Source: Panax quinquefolius (Eukaryota > Streptophyta > Magnoliopsida > Apiales > Araliaceae). From it: a stretch of 64,000 nucleotides of DNA. Within the stretch, counting starts at the first letter, position 1. Every line of letters begins with the position of its first letter. Made by a program: the position numbers and the translations under genes. The notes under the pieces are model-generated. The model saw only the letters and a list, made by a program, of their open reading frames with translations, searched no databases and was not told the DNA's origin. This document shows positions 36,524 to 48,135 of the stretch, one piece after another. The stretch lies in contig CM035170.1 of the NCBI GenBank assembly GCA_020205615.1, forward strand, positions 33,852,123 to 33,916,122. The letters are read 5' to 3'.

Positions 36524-36846
36524 GATAAACACACCGAATGTAAAATCGGGCTCATCGAAGCGAGTTCGACCACGAGTTCATATATATATATATATAGGAT
36601 TCCATCACAAGAACCATATTGGGAGCAACCCATTTTTGGCGGTAGCTACACTGTGCAAGCCCTTATGTAATTTTTTTTATGTTTAAGTGCAGTGTAGCTA
36701 CCGCCAAAAATGGGTTGCTTCCCAACAACCTAATTGTTGTGGATGGAATCCTATATATATATATATATATATAAAGCAAAAGCGATCCGAAGTAAAATCC
36801 GGGCTCATCGTGAGCAGTCCCACACACGGTTATATATATATGTATG

Positions 36847-36913
<67 letters not shown>

Positions 36914-36970
36914 CAAATAAGCGCTCTAATCAAGTCAGGCTCAATCGAGACATAACTCAATAATGTTAGT

Positions 36971-37011
<41 letters not shown>

Positions 37012-37020
37012 GTATATACA
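36005..37020. repeat. (AT)n microsatellites embedded in a 110-120 bp repeat
   Basis: At least eight (TA)n tracts of 10 to about 70 bp alternate with a spacer of similar sequence ('aaacgcaccggatgtaaaat' then 'ccaggctcatcgaacaaag'). Spacer copies lie at about 36,100-36,280, 36,325-36,380, 36,425-36,480, 36,525-36,580, 36,775-36,830 and 36,910-36,970. Open frames here are just Ile/Tyr runs. Confidence 0.85.
36596..36752. mobile_element. Fold-back MITE-like element in the (AT)n array
   Basis: It is a 157-bp inverted repeat. The ends aggattccatc / gatggaatcct are complementary. The inner arms contain gcaacccatttttggcggta plus gctacactg on the left (about 36,629-36,657) and the exact reverse complement on the right (about 36,692-36,720). 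The loop is about 34 bp and T-rich. It is flanked by TA repeats, so a TA target duplication cannot be distinguished. It has no coding capacity. Confidence 0.8.
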
Positions 37021-37334
37021 AACTGAAATAAAACCACGGATAGAAGTTAAAGGCAAACGACGCATATAACACGACTCTCAACGTGAAGAAGGGTGTGTGC
37101 AATGATGAAGAGAAAGGCTTTAAAGTGTGTGAGAAGGCTTATAGTAGACTATCAAAGAAGACTTCTATATCATTAAAGTGGGCAAACATTGGCTTTTGTA
37201 GGTACAAAAGTAGCTATATATATGAGCTCACAGGTGTTTAAAATGAGAAAGTACTCCGTATGGGGTGAGTACAAAGCAAATTAGGCAGGGCTTCCTCGCC
37301 GTTTTCTCTTGTAAAATGGCCACCCCAAGCCCTC

Positions 37335-37342
37335 TATTTATA
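37335..37342 (-). promoter_or_regulatory. TATA box of the Tat 5' LTR
   Basis: The minus strand reads CTCTATAAATAGAGGG, a self-complementary context around TATAAATA. Confidence 0.7.
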
Positions 37343-38271
37343 GAGGGTGGAGCCGCAGGTGTACCAGAGGCTACCCAGGTTGCCCCGGGTTTCTCAGGTC
37401 GGGTCGTCTCGTAGTACGTGCACTCAGGCACTGTAATGTCCGCTCGAACTTTCAAAAGTGCAATCCGGGCATCCGATTGAGGTATACAGGACCTATTTCG
37501 GACCGCCATTGTCGAGAGTTGTACAATGACATGGGATTAGAGTTTGTACGAAGTCATTGAAGATGGGACGATGCCATCCGGTCTTCAAGCTTCAAATTCT
37601 ATCCGTTACCCCGCACAATGGTCACTCGGGATTGGTTCTCCTTGATTCTTGTGGGACATTGTTGTGTATAGATGTGTGTATGAAATGTTGAGATGACGTG
37701 ACGTGGAATCGCGTTGGAGAGATGATGATGTTGCCCCTCGGTGCATTGTTATTGCGGTTTGAAATGATGAAAGCAGAGCGTTGCTCGGGGCTTATTTGAG
37801 ATTGGATCTGCTTTGCAATTGTTGAAGGTCCTCAGTGTCATCTCTGAGGTGTGCATTTCCTCCCGGTGTTATCTCCGGGTTGGTACGGAGTATCTTGTTG
37901 TGAGAGCCGAGATTGAAGTTGGTTGCATTTGAAACAAGCATTTCCGGGGTTATCGCCAAAACTGCATTCCTTGGGGGTGATCACCAAGGTTGGTGGTTGT
38001 TCCAATGATTGGGACTGAGACTGGATACCTCGGGGTTATCTCTAAGATTAATCGGTCTTCTCCGGTGTGTGTTCCGGTATTGGATCCGCACGCCTCGGGG
38101 TTATATCCTAGATTGGAATTATTACTCCCAGTGTGTTCTGGGGTTGATGCTGAACTTCCAGTAGTATCCTGAATGGATATGAACTGTCTTCCAGGGTTCC
38201 CTCTTGAAAGACGAATCTGTCTTCCTGCAATGTTAGTGACAGGTGTACAGAAAATTTTGAGTGTCTACACA

Positions 38272-40034
38272 CCCCTTCTTCTAAAAATTTTGTCCCCGAA
38301 ATTTATCTTACACCTTACACCATACACCATACACCATTCATACTTATCATCACATGCTACCCAATACATTCCTCACAAGAATAAAAATTTTGAAATTGTG
38401 CTGAGGGGTTTTACAGACTATTGTCTCATCATTTTGCAAAGGTTTTTATGGAAATTCATCCGCAAATCGTCTTAACTTACGGACACAAAGGGTGATTAGC
38501 CCAATATGCCCTCTACTGATCAAGTACTGGTAGTCAGAAAAATTTGTTCCTCTTATCGGCCTTAGGTGCACAAAATTTATTACCTCGGTCTTATTGGATT
38601 CCGCACCAAAACAATTTGGTTTGGGAAATTTCTTTCAATGAACACTTAGAGTTTTCATAAATGTTTGTCTAGCTGAATCAAATAGCATAGACTCATATCA
38701 ATAATTCAATTAATCGAATTATTTAGATGTAGCCAAACCCCGTTGACAAATTAAAATTTTTGAAAATATTTTAAAGAATGACGTCATGATGCCGTACTGT
38801 ATTAACAGTCCGTTTGAGGATGTCGTCATCGAGTGACTTTGTCATAAAACATCATACAATAGTAGAATAATGATTTTAGATCAAATTCACACTAAGTATT
38901 CCTGTATTTACAACTCCATCAACTTTTTATCATCTCTTCACCATGTTACATGGTACATGAGTGATAAATAAAATATTTTTTGATATTTCAAATCATCTTG
39001 CGTCTAGCTGAAATAAGTAGCATAGACTATACTTTAAACCGTTTCAAAAATGATTACGAGTCTACATTTTTTTAAAGCACATAGTGCGTATTTAGCTTGA
39101 TGTCAAAGTTTCGAAGGCTAGCATAGCTAGGAGGTTTTGGAAAACTTATGTCTCCACTAATAATCATTTGCTTAACAATCTATCTGTTCCTATAATCCTC
39201 AATACTCCATTTACACACAACTATACCCAGTTCGTCAAACCGCACTTATGAGTTCATTTACTTGCCACAATCATATGAGTTTAAGAACTTGTCCTAGTCA
39301 GACCTTTGGCGTCCATTCGCTGAGGGGTTCATAAACATTTTATATAACTAGGAGTTAAGAATGTCACATAAGTATGAGTTATAAGAACTCGTACTTAACC
39401 TTATATTCTCTACCTATAACCTATCTATCTATTCTACACATGAGAAAGGAATCACCCTCGTAACATGCATATAATAAATAGCGCAACACAAACATTTCAA
39501 TGATTATCATTGCCAGAACTAAGTAGTTTTTATACCAAGTACATTTCCCCGCCCACACAAGGAATCATACAACTTAGCTGCTGACACGAGTCCTCAATTG
39601 AAATCCCCACCTAATCTTAACTCCCTTCTCCATACGAATTTCATTCAACTCGTATTCATAATCCTTTCCTGAATCTGTACCAATTCACACAACAATCTTG
39701 TTGTAAACTTTCCACTCATCAGATTGATTCTTATCTCATACTATAACCTTATCAGATCACGGGGTGATCTCATCGTATATATTACGATTCATTTTTATAC
39801 CATGATCGTTTTATTTTACGATCTCCTATCATTGTGCTTTTAGTCTTTTAGACTCTATTTATTCATCACTATCGTTCAACTTTATTATCAGAGTTAGGGA
39901 ACTCGGTATCTTTTACCCGTGCCGAGATTCGTCTTTGAATCTTACCAATCGACTAACTTTATATGAGTTAGATCTTATCCTAATCACTGCGGTTATTAGT
40001 CTAAGGTATCACTACCCTAGGTTTATAACCAACA
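38272..40034 (-). other. Unassigned retroelement remnant with PPT-like end
   Basis: No coding sequence is seen. The left end, on the minus strand, reads AATTTCGGGGACAAAATTTT then AGAAGAAGGGG, the usual gypsy pol-end plus polypurine tract. About 38,480-38,720 ('gggtgattagcccaatatgc', 'tgtctagctgaatcaaatag') resembles parts of the H LTR (55,530-55,750). The right end is the leader of element D. It may be a fusion of D internal sequence with an older LTR fragment. Confidence 0.4.
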
Positions 40035-40048
40035 ACTTTGATACCAAC
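40035..40048 (-). promoter_or_regulatory. Primer binding site of element D
   Basis: Just inside the LTR end, the minus strand reads TTGGTATCAAAGT, close to the initiator tRNA-Met complement TGGTATCAGAGC. Confidence 0.7.
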
Positions 40049-41405
40049 TGTGACAGCCCCAAATCCGAGGTCCCGAATCACCGTGGATCCGGTACAATCA
40101 TTCTCACACTATTACTATTTGCGGAAGATATAAACATAAATTGTTTATACAATACACTTTACACATATTTCCCCAAAATCGAGTAACCTTAACTTATACA
40201 CAATTCATAAACTATCTAATATAACACATTATTATCAAACTATACTATTACAAAACTAATCGCACACATTAACTTAAAGCTGGAACTGTCTTTAACCTTT
40301 CCTTGTATCCGACGCATTCGCCTTAATCTACAATGTTTTATCATGATATAGCAAGGGTGAGCATAAGGATTTCCCAACAAGTTTAAGTTCAATAAATTAA
40401 CGATATATCATGATTGAAAGAATCTGAATAATAAGCTGGCTATAATTCAACAATATAATTGTGAACTAAGCGAGGAACAAACTTTCAATTGAACAAGTAT
40501 ATAACATGAACAAATATATCTGAACCGAAGGGTAATGAAGGTGATCAGCCTTTCATACCTGACTTATACATGCAATATGTACAGAGTACAATTCTACAAT
40601 GGCAATGAGCAATGATTAACCATAAGCATATCTAAATGAAACAACTCTTAGTAGAGTTAAGTAAAACTTGCATGCATCGTTGATTACCGCTACACAATTT
40701 ATAACGCTTTATTCGAAGACCTAATATTAGTAATATAGATCTCCAATATTAGAATAATATCATCACAATATAATACTATTATATATATAGATATTCATAG
40801 AATAACCTAAAAACATAACACATAATACATAACCTTATCAGTCTATAACACATATAAGACTCGGTCTAAAGTCAAACTATTTCAGTCTGAGTTGAACCCG
40901 ACACAAATCTGACGTCCCGACGGTCTAGTCGGACTTTTCTCGAGTCTAATTTCAATTAAACTATGCCTAACATTTAACTGTTATCTTAAATAATTTTAAT
41001 ATTAGTCAAAATAATTTTCATAAGCTCGTAATAATTTTTAAATAATTATTACTATTTATCATGAATTTTTAATTATTAATATCATATTTAAATGAATTAA
41101 ATACCACATAATTCTTTTATCATTAATATTTATTTATTATCAAATATTAATGAAATACATGTCATAATATTATAATATATTTATAATATTTCAAAGTATT
41201 TTAATACTTTATAATCACCTTTATATGATTTTTAAGCGATTAACTTCATTATCCGATAATTGCTTTTAATATTAAAATATTATTATTTTCATGACAAAAT
41301 ATCAAAAGTTATATTTTATAACTTAAAATATTTTTATAATACTTAAATTATTTTTATATGATTTATAAATCATTAATTCTATTTTTCCATAATTTATTTA
41401 ATATA

Positions 41406-41410
41406 GTAAT
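41406..41410. repeat. Left target site duplication of F (GTAAT)
   Basis: It is identical to 45,426-45,430. Removing F plus one copy joins the D LTR sequence smoothly to match D'. Confidence 0.93.
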
Positions 41411-44400
41411 TGTGACAACCCGAAAATTTATAAAATCTTAAATGATTAGAATAAAGGTTAAAGAATAAAACCTAGAAGAGAATTTGTGGATTTATTTAAA
41501 ATTTTCAAGTAAAACCTATATGGTTTGCTATTCGAATGAGAATAGAGAAACTATGGGTTACAAAATTCCAATACCCTAGAAATGAATTGATATGTATTTG
41601 AATAAATATCAAGAATAAGGTATTATGATACCTGTAAAATTTGATGTGAATTGAACAAGTATAAAGTCGTTAGTTAATACGATTAGCAATATGAAGGAGT
41701 AATTTAAAACTCAAAATTTGAGTTAGAGATAGAATTTTGAAGCACGGACTGCTCGGTTGCATCCGGAACGTCAAGTTTAGTTAGAAAGGACAATTAACAC
41801 AAAATATGTAAGGGTTGACTTTTTGATCAAAGTCAACAGTTGACTTTTATAGAAAAAGGTCAAAATTGGAGTTAGAAGTGAAGCATGTTATGATTATGTG
41901 AATTATGTATATGATTAAATAAATATACATTATATAATGTGAATACGTTTATTTTGTATATAAAAGTGAAATAAGAATTAAGTTATGTAACCTAATATAT
42001 ATATTAGGTGTGTTAATTAAATAACCTAAGAGGTTATAATATGGTAGAATATTAGTATTTATAATATATACTAATTTTAAGAGATTTATTTTATACATCT
42101 CGGTTAATTAATTTTATAACCTAATTATAGCAAGTCGGTGCATGAGTAAGGATCTATGTTTTAATGGAGTAAATGAAACCCTAATTAAATAATTAGGGAA
42201 TGGTAATAATAAGAGTGTTGAAAATGTAATATTTTGTTATGGCCCAAAGAAATTTATTAAAAGTCCAAAGAGATTAAATATGGTGGCCCAAGAGTTGGCC
42301 CAATCAATAATTTAAAAAGCCCAAAAATTTGATCCAAGTATGGGGGGATATTTTTGGACAAGAAAAGGCATAAGTAAGGAATTTATTTTCTTGTGTGAGA
42401 AATAAAAACCCTAATTAAATAATTAGGGTAAAATAGAATTAAGAGTAATGGACTATAATAATATCATAGCCCAATAATTTATTTAGAGTCCAAAAGAATT
42501 ATATTTAATGTACTAATGAGGTTATATTATTTAAACAAGTCTAATTAATTATTTAATTATGTGACTTGTGGATAAAGTGATTAAGGGCGATTAAATTGTT
42601 AATCTAGCCCAATATATTATGTGTGAGACAAGTATTATAATGACCCAATTACATTTTTTGGTGGAAGCCCAAATTTATTTTGTTAGTAAGCAAAATACTA
42701 AAAGTACAAGCCCAATAGAATTTGATTGATAAGTGGCCCAATTTTTGACCCACTTAAGGAGGGGCTATCTAGTCACTTGTTAAGTAAATTAACAATTAAA
42801 GAAAAAAAAAGGATATGTTGGAAGATGATAAGGCCACATGGCCATGAAGAGAAAGAGATAAGAAGGAAAAAAAAATAGGAGAACAAGGATTATTTTTTTT
42901 CTTTCTTTCTTATCCTTTAGGCTTAGGTGTCACTAATTAACTTGGCCACTTATTTTATCTAAGAGTGCAAGCAACTAGATAATGATTAAGGAGGAGAAGA
43001 AGAGATGAGATTGGGGGATGTATGTAGATATAAAAAAATATATCTATACATTAAATCTCCAACAAACAAATATCTAATTATTTCTTTCATCTCTTATTAT
43101 TTTTTTTCTAACCAAAAAGAAAACCAAGAGAGAGAGAGAGGAGCAATTCGGCACTTAGAAAGAAAAAAGGAAAGAGAGGGCTGCCATTAATGGATGAAGG
43201 AAGAAGAAAGAAGAAAATAAAAACAAGGTAAAATCTATACTTGATTTTGTATGCTATTTGTATTTGTATGATGGATCTTTGGAGTTTAAGTTTTATGTGG
43301 CTAGATCCATGAATAAATGTTAGATCTAGAATTTTATTGGGTTGAGTTATGGATTTACATGGGTATAGATGGAAAGATTTGGAAAAAATGTAAGAAAATA
43401 GAATTTTCCGGAAAGCTTAAACTTGAAAGTGTGATCTAGCATTTGATTTTTGAAGTCTATGATGGATATTTGTGATTTATTTTCTTGGGATGCTAGATCT
43501 ATGTATTAAGGATAAAACCCCTTTCGAATCACTCAATTAGGTTGAAAAATGAGCAAGTTATGGAATTTATCCCAAACAACTCAAAGCTAAGAAAATTGTT
43601 AGAACAACAGTTTTTACCAGCCACTTCCGGGCTAATTTCTGGGAGCTTAACATGTCCAAATATGGATTGTGATAGATAAAAATTGTAGATCAGAAAGATA
43701 TGAATCCAACAAAATTGACGGATCGTTAATTGGAGTTATAGATATCATTTTATTTAAGTTTTAGCAAAGGACTCCAAAACTGCAAATTGCAAAAGTAAAC
43801 TGCCAAAAATTTTAAAAGGGCTTTTTCTGTAAATTAATTTTTGAGAAAAATTCCGGCCTTCTGGGACATGAAAATATACGGTATAAAGTACCTCCTGTCC
43901 AAAAATGAGCTCATTCCGAGTTAAATTGAGCAAGTTATGACCATTTCAATTTCTATGATTTTTTCGACGAAAATGACTATAACCGGAGTCCTATAACTCC
44001 GATGGCCACGAAATTTAAACTGGAGCGTCATGTTTACACGTATAAGATTGTGCCAAGAGATGGGAATTTCTGAAGTTAAGCGTGATGGGGCTAATTTCTT
44101 AAGGAATTGACTAAAAATGATTTTTGAAAAATACCAAAAGAAGGTTGGAAAATTATGGAAAAATACTTTTTGTGTATGAAATATGTGTATATATGATTGT
44201 ACAAAGGATAGAAAAATAATAAACTGATTTGGTATTTTCATGAAAAGGATATGGAATCCAGCTTGCTGGATTGGAAAATCTGATGAGTCTAGCTTGCTGG
44301 ATTGAAAAGAAGCTTACTGAAATTGAAGGATTTAGAATCTAGCTTGATGGATTGGTGAATCCATGCTTGCTGGATTGCAATCTAGTTACTAGATTTGGAA

Positions 44401-45425
44401 TCTAGTTAGTTGGATTGCACTTTAGGTTGATGGATTTGGAATCAAGTCTGCTGGATTGGCAGTTTGTTTGCTAGATTTAGAATCCAGGGTGCTGGATAAG
44501 TATTTAACTTATTAGATGATAAATAATAACTTATGAAATGAAAATGAGAGTGTTAAATCATAATGTATATGATATAGTGATTAAATAATTATCAAAGGAT
44601 GATAATAATGATAATGTTATAAGGTGTTATCTAATATTTGATTAAGTGTTAGATAACCTATGGATAAATTAATAGCATTATGAGCTAACAGGTATATTTT
44701 GCTAATTGAAAGATTAATCTAATAATTGATAGGTCTTTCATAAGAGATTACATTATATTGCTTAGCGGTAATCAGTGGTACATGCAAGTTTCCCTAACTC
44801 AAACTTGAGTTGTATGTTCAAAGCATGTTAGTGAATAGTTGTTGTTGATTATTCACGTCTATACTGATTATTGATTCGCACTTAGTGCATGTTGCATATG
44901 TTCATCAGGTATGAAAGGCTGATCACCTTCATTACCATAAGGTTCAGTTAAATTGTTTATGGTCATTGTTGACTTCAAACATTATTGATTCAGTCATGCA
45001 ATTATTGAAACTTGATTCATGTTATTTCACAATTATTATATTGTTGAAAACTTGAAAGCTTATTCATTCTTTTCAATCATGATATATCTTTATTGTATTT
45101 AAAACTTGCTGGGCAAATTTGTTGCTCACTCTTGCTATATCATGATAAAATTTTCAGATTTAGATGAAAGCTCGAATAAAGACACAAGTAAAGTCAAAGT
45201 GCAAGATTAAATTATGTTGCAGTTAGATCTATTAAATTTTCTGACAAAAATAGCATTGTAAACTTTTATAATTTTGAAGGTATGTATTAAGTTAAGGTTG
45301 TAGACCTTGGGAATGATGTGTAAAGGTTTATTGTATAAACAATTTATGTTTATATCTTCCGCAATAGTTGTAGAGATGATATACCAGATCTGAGGTAAAA
45401 AGTATCCGGATTTGGGGTCGTTACA
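41411..45425 (+). mobile_element. Solo LTR F
   Basis: This is a 4,015-bp insertion starting TGTGACAACCCGAAAATTTA and ending GGGGTCGTTACA, flanked by exact GTAAT duplications. Its end (45,300-45,425, reversed) is homologous to the D LTR end, including 'gaagatataaacataaattg'. It has no primer site, purine tract or coding inside, hence a solo LTR. It includes a (GA)-rich leader with a TATA-like gatataaaa (43,026), a donor-like AAG|GTAAAA (GT at 43,228) and a minisatellite. Confidence 0.92.
44245..44500 (+). repeat. Minisatellite in F, unit about 22 bp
   Basis: Around ten imperfect copies of 'gaatctagcttgctggattg' occur, with changes such as gaatccatgcttgctgga and gaatcaagtctgctggat. Confidence 0.85.
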
Positions 45426-45430
45426 GTAAT
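45426..45430. repeat. Right target site duplication of F (GTAAT)
   Basis: It is identical to 41,406-41,410. Confidence 0.93.
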
Positions 45431-46043
45431 TAAATAAATTAATTATCATTAATATTAATTAATTAATAAAATTCCTCACAAAATATTAAAAGTCACTAAA
45501 AATAACTCAAAATATTTTCTTTTACCATAATATTATTTTTCATGATTTTTCATGTATTAAAATTATTTTTAAATAATTTATTTAATATTATAATTAAATA
45601 AATTAAATACCATTTATATTCCAAAAATATTAAATATTTATGAAATATACTCTAAATAATTAAAAACTATTTTTCAGACTTTAAAATAATTTTTCAGAAT
45701 TTATTTAGTATTTTTAATAATTAAAAACAATTTTTATCTATTTTTAAATAATTTCTGGAAAAATCAGAAATTAAATAAATAGAAACCGTCGCTAAAGGGC
45801 CCTATAGCGACAGACCCGTCACTATAGGTGTTCTTGACCTGTTCTTGAGCTGCCCAGAACGCCCATGTCAGTTAACAAGGTCCCTAGTTTGACCAATCGT
45901 AGATCCTTTGCTATCACGTTTCTGGACAATCTTTAACTTTGATCTTGTAGTGTTTTTGTAAAACTACAAGTATCAATAACAATATAGGTTATTTCACACA
46001 ACACCATGAATATCCAGCTCCTCGAACTTACTGTCAGAGTGTC

Positions 46044-46488
46044 CCTGGGTTTTCTGGGTAACCCAGAAACCCAGGCAGTTCGTGGTGCATCTTTCCAACC
46101 CAAATAATTTAATGTTCTGATCAATTGTTTTATGCTTTTATGGTTGCAGTCTATAGTACTTATGTCAAGGAACCCATTTATAGTATGATTTCAGTCCGAG
46201 TACATCATACTCTCCAAATATATATTACTACCAAAATTTGCCGGAAGAAGTGTTCTTACGTTTTCGGAATTTTAAAATGTAAAATAACTTGGATGTCTTA
46301 CTTTGACCATCCACTCCATTAAATCTGTTGATTATCTAAACGATCTAAAGTCATAAATATAATGTACATATGTCAGGCTATAAAAAGGTTACAAAAACAA
46401 CATCAAATCGTTTAATCAACTGACAGATCAAGGCCTCCAAAATATTGTCAGACGCTGGTTCACACTTTCTGGGTTACCCAGAAAGTGT
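46044..46488 (-). repeat. Hairpin units in D LTR
   Basis: There is a perfect 13-pair palindrome at 46,462-46,488 (acactttctgggt with its complement). A second stem is at 46,044-46,075 (9 + 6 pairs with a one-base bulge, arms cctgggttt and ctgggt). A third, poor unit is at about 45,846-45,866. A ctgaca..tgtcag hairpin is at about 46,645-46,662. These positions correspond to the D' and H units, but with different arm sequences. Confidence 0.75.
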
Positions 46489-47189
46489 TCGGTCATGCTC
46501 GGTCAACTCACTTTGACCATGAATAACATGAAATATGAAATGTAATGGCTGTGATTTCACTTCCAGATTACAGTCCTCATGTCAGACTACGGATCCAAAA
46601 CATAAAATAAGAAAAATCATAAATATAAAGAGATCTATGGCAACTGACATTTTGTTGTCAGAACACTTTAGGGTTCAAGAACAGTTTTTGAAAACTTCAA
46701 TTTTTCTCCACTTTGATGCTATGGATCTATGATAGATCATCATAGATCATCATTAAACATCTTCTAACACTGATTTAATCACATAAACACGAAATTTATC
46801 TTAAGCATGCAAGATCAAATTATGAATTAGGGTTTTACCTTCTCTTGTCCAATCTTTGATCTAGCTTTCCAAATCTGTTCTTGGTGCTATAAGAGGTGTT
46901 CTAGGGACTGATATATTTGGCTATTTCGGAGTTTTAGTGAGAGAGAGAGAGTTGTTGAGAGCTTAGCTAGAAAATAAGCAAAATGCTAGACTTTCTCTCT
47001 CTTTAATCTCTTATAAGTAGATACAATGTGCAAGGCTGCTGATTTGGGACAGATTTGCTAGAGTTTATGAGTCACAAAGTCCACATAGTTGGTCACCTAC
47101 CACCAATATACAAAGATTTACACTCTAGCTAATTAAAAAAAATGTGACAAAAGGCATTTTGGTCTTTTGATTTTTAATTTAATGGCAAA

Positions 47190-47830
47190 TTGGATAATTG
47201 CTCCTAACCCTTAGGGTTTATGGTTTGAACCCTTTAGGTTTGCAATTTAGTTTCTAACATTTTGAATTTTGGTTTTCAAAATAGAAAATTAATATTTTTA
47301 AATTATAATTAGAATTTTCTAATTATATTAAAATTTACTAATCTTAATTCAATATTGCTAATTAGGATTAATATATCCTAATTAAAATTGCTAATTAAGC
47401 AATTAAGGTCAAAATGGTCATTAGGGTTTATAACCCAGAATTAGGGTTTCTAAATAAAAATAAATTTTCTAAATTAGAAATTAGGTTTCCTAATTAGATT
47501 AGGGTTTCCTAATTACTTAACTTGAAAATTAGGATTAGGGTTTTCTAATTAACATTACAATTATTAAATTAACACTTAGGTTTTCCCCAATTATAAATTA
47601 GGGTTTCAAATTTACAAATTAGGGTTCCTAATAATTAGGGTTTCTAATTATTAGAATTTCTAATTAATGAATTAGGGTTATCCCTAATTAAGTTTGTGAT
47701 TAATACAAAAACCATATACGTTGTACTTAAATCCCCAATTTAGGGTTCCCATATACCGAATTAGGGTTTTAAAATTCCTGAAACTGAACTTAGGGTTTCA
47801 GAACCGATTTTTAGGGTTTCTTATCCATTG
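47190..47830 (-). repeat. Telomere-like AAACCCTAA cluster in D LTR
   Basis: About a dozen 'ttagggttt' motifs (plus strand) lie in the presumed U3, the counterpart of 11,020-11,760 in D'. Confidence 0.8.
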
Positions 47831-48135
47831 CTAAGGTTTTCTAACAGAACGTTGACGTTCTTAATATATACCCAGGGTTTGTTACAGATATCGTTTATCT
47901 GGTCAACCCTTAACCACATATTGTACGCACACATAACCATATGCACAGAATATATTCACATATTCCCTTAATCCTGAATAATTCACCTAAATCCTTCACA
48001 GAATTTTGAAATCCTCAAAATCCCGTCTCAAAAATATCAAACGCATACACTTATTTTATGTCAAGGTTCTAATATTGAACCTTAAATCAATTAATTAAAA
48101 TTTTTAAAAATTTCCTAAATTCTCGGGTTGTCACA

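Larger units (their letters stand above)
1..38271 (-). mobile_element. Tat-lineage Ty3/gypsy element, decayed, 3' LTR outside window
   Basis: This is a composite minus-strand element, read from right to left: 5' LTR, primer site, gag, protease, RT, RNase H, a second RNase H, integrase, then a 3' region with an antisense accessory ORF. The lineage call rests on the integrase, on RT with YVDD, and on a second RNase H-like domain between RNase H and integrase, all as known for Tat/Ogre elements. Two nested insertions (10,776-24,077 and 25,088-34,709) split gag. The gag pieces on either side fit the expected domain order. No target duplications flank either insertion, so flanking sequence was probably lost. 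All coding parts have frameshifts and stops. Confidence 0.8.
35221..38271 (-). repeat. 5' LTR of the Tat element
   Basis: On the minus strand it starts TGTGTAGACACTCAAAATTT (38,271) and runs about 3.05 kb. It contains a TATA box, large (AT)n arrays in the transcribed half and the phrase GGGTGCCTAACACCTTCCC (about 35,512-35,493, minus), which I recall as typical of plant Tat elements just upstream of the primer site. The 3' partner LTR is outside the window. A PPT-like tract lies immediately upstream (see findings). Confidence 0.65.
40049..48135 (-). repeat. 5' LTR of element D, split by solo LTR F
   Basis: On the minus strand it starts TGTGACAACCCGAGAATTTA at 48,135 and ends GGGGCTGTCACA at 40,049. 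Without F and one target copy it is about 4,067 bp. Its order is telomere-like motifs (47,190-47,830), TATA-like motif (47,022-47,027), donor-like AAG|GTA (GT at 46,838), hairpin units (46,488-46,044), GTCGC palindrome (45,811-45,788), AT-rich DNA and 'gtgatcagcctttcat' near the end. It interrupts the gag of element C at 48,136. No 3' LTR of D is seen. Confidence 0.85.

Noticed and set aside
36596..36752. tRNA or microRNA gene call for the fold-back
   Set aside because: No tRNA cloverleaf. A microRNA cannot be claimed without small RNA data; the MITE-like reading is simpler.
36147..37065. Open frames on both strands rich in Ile/Tyr
   Set aside because: They are translations of (TA)n tracts in the Tat LTR; no start context or domain.
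37228..37509. 93-residue frame with Pro/Ala-rich text
   Set aside because: It overlaps the TATA box and leader of the Tat LTR; no similarity to any domain I know.
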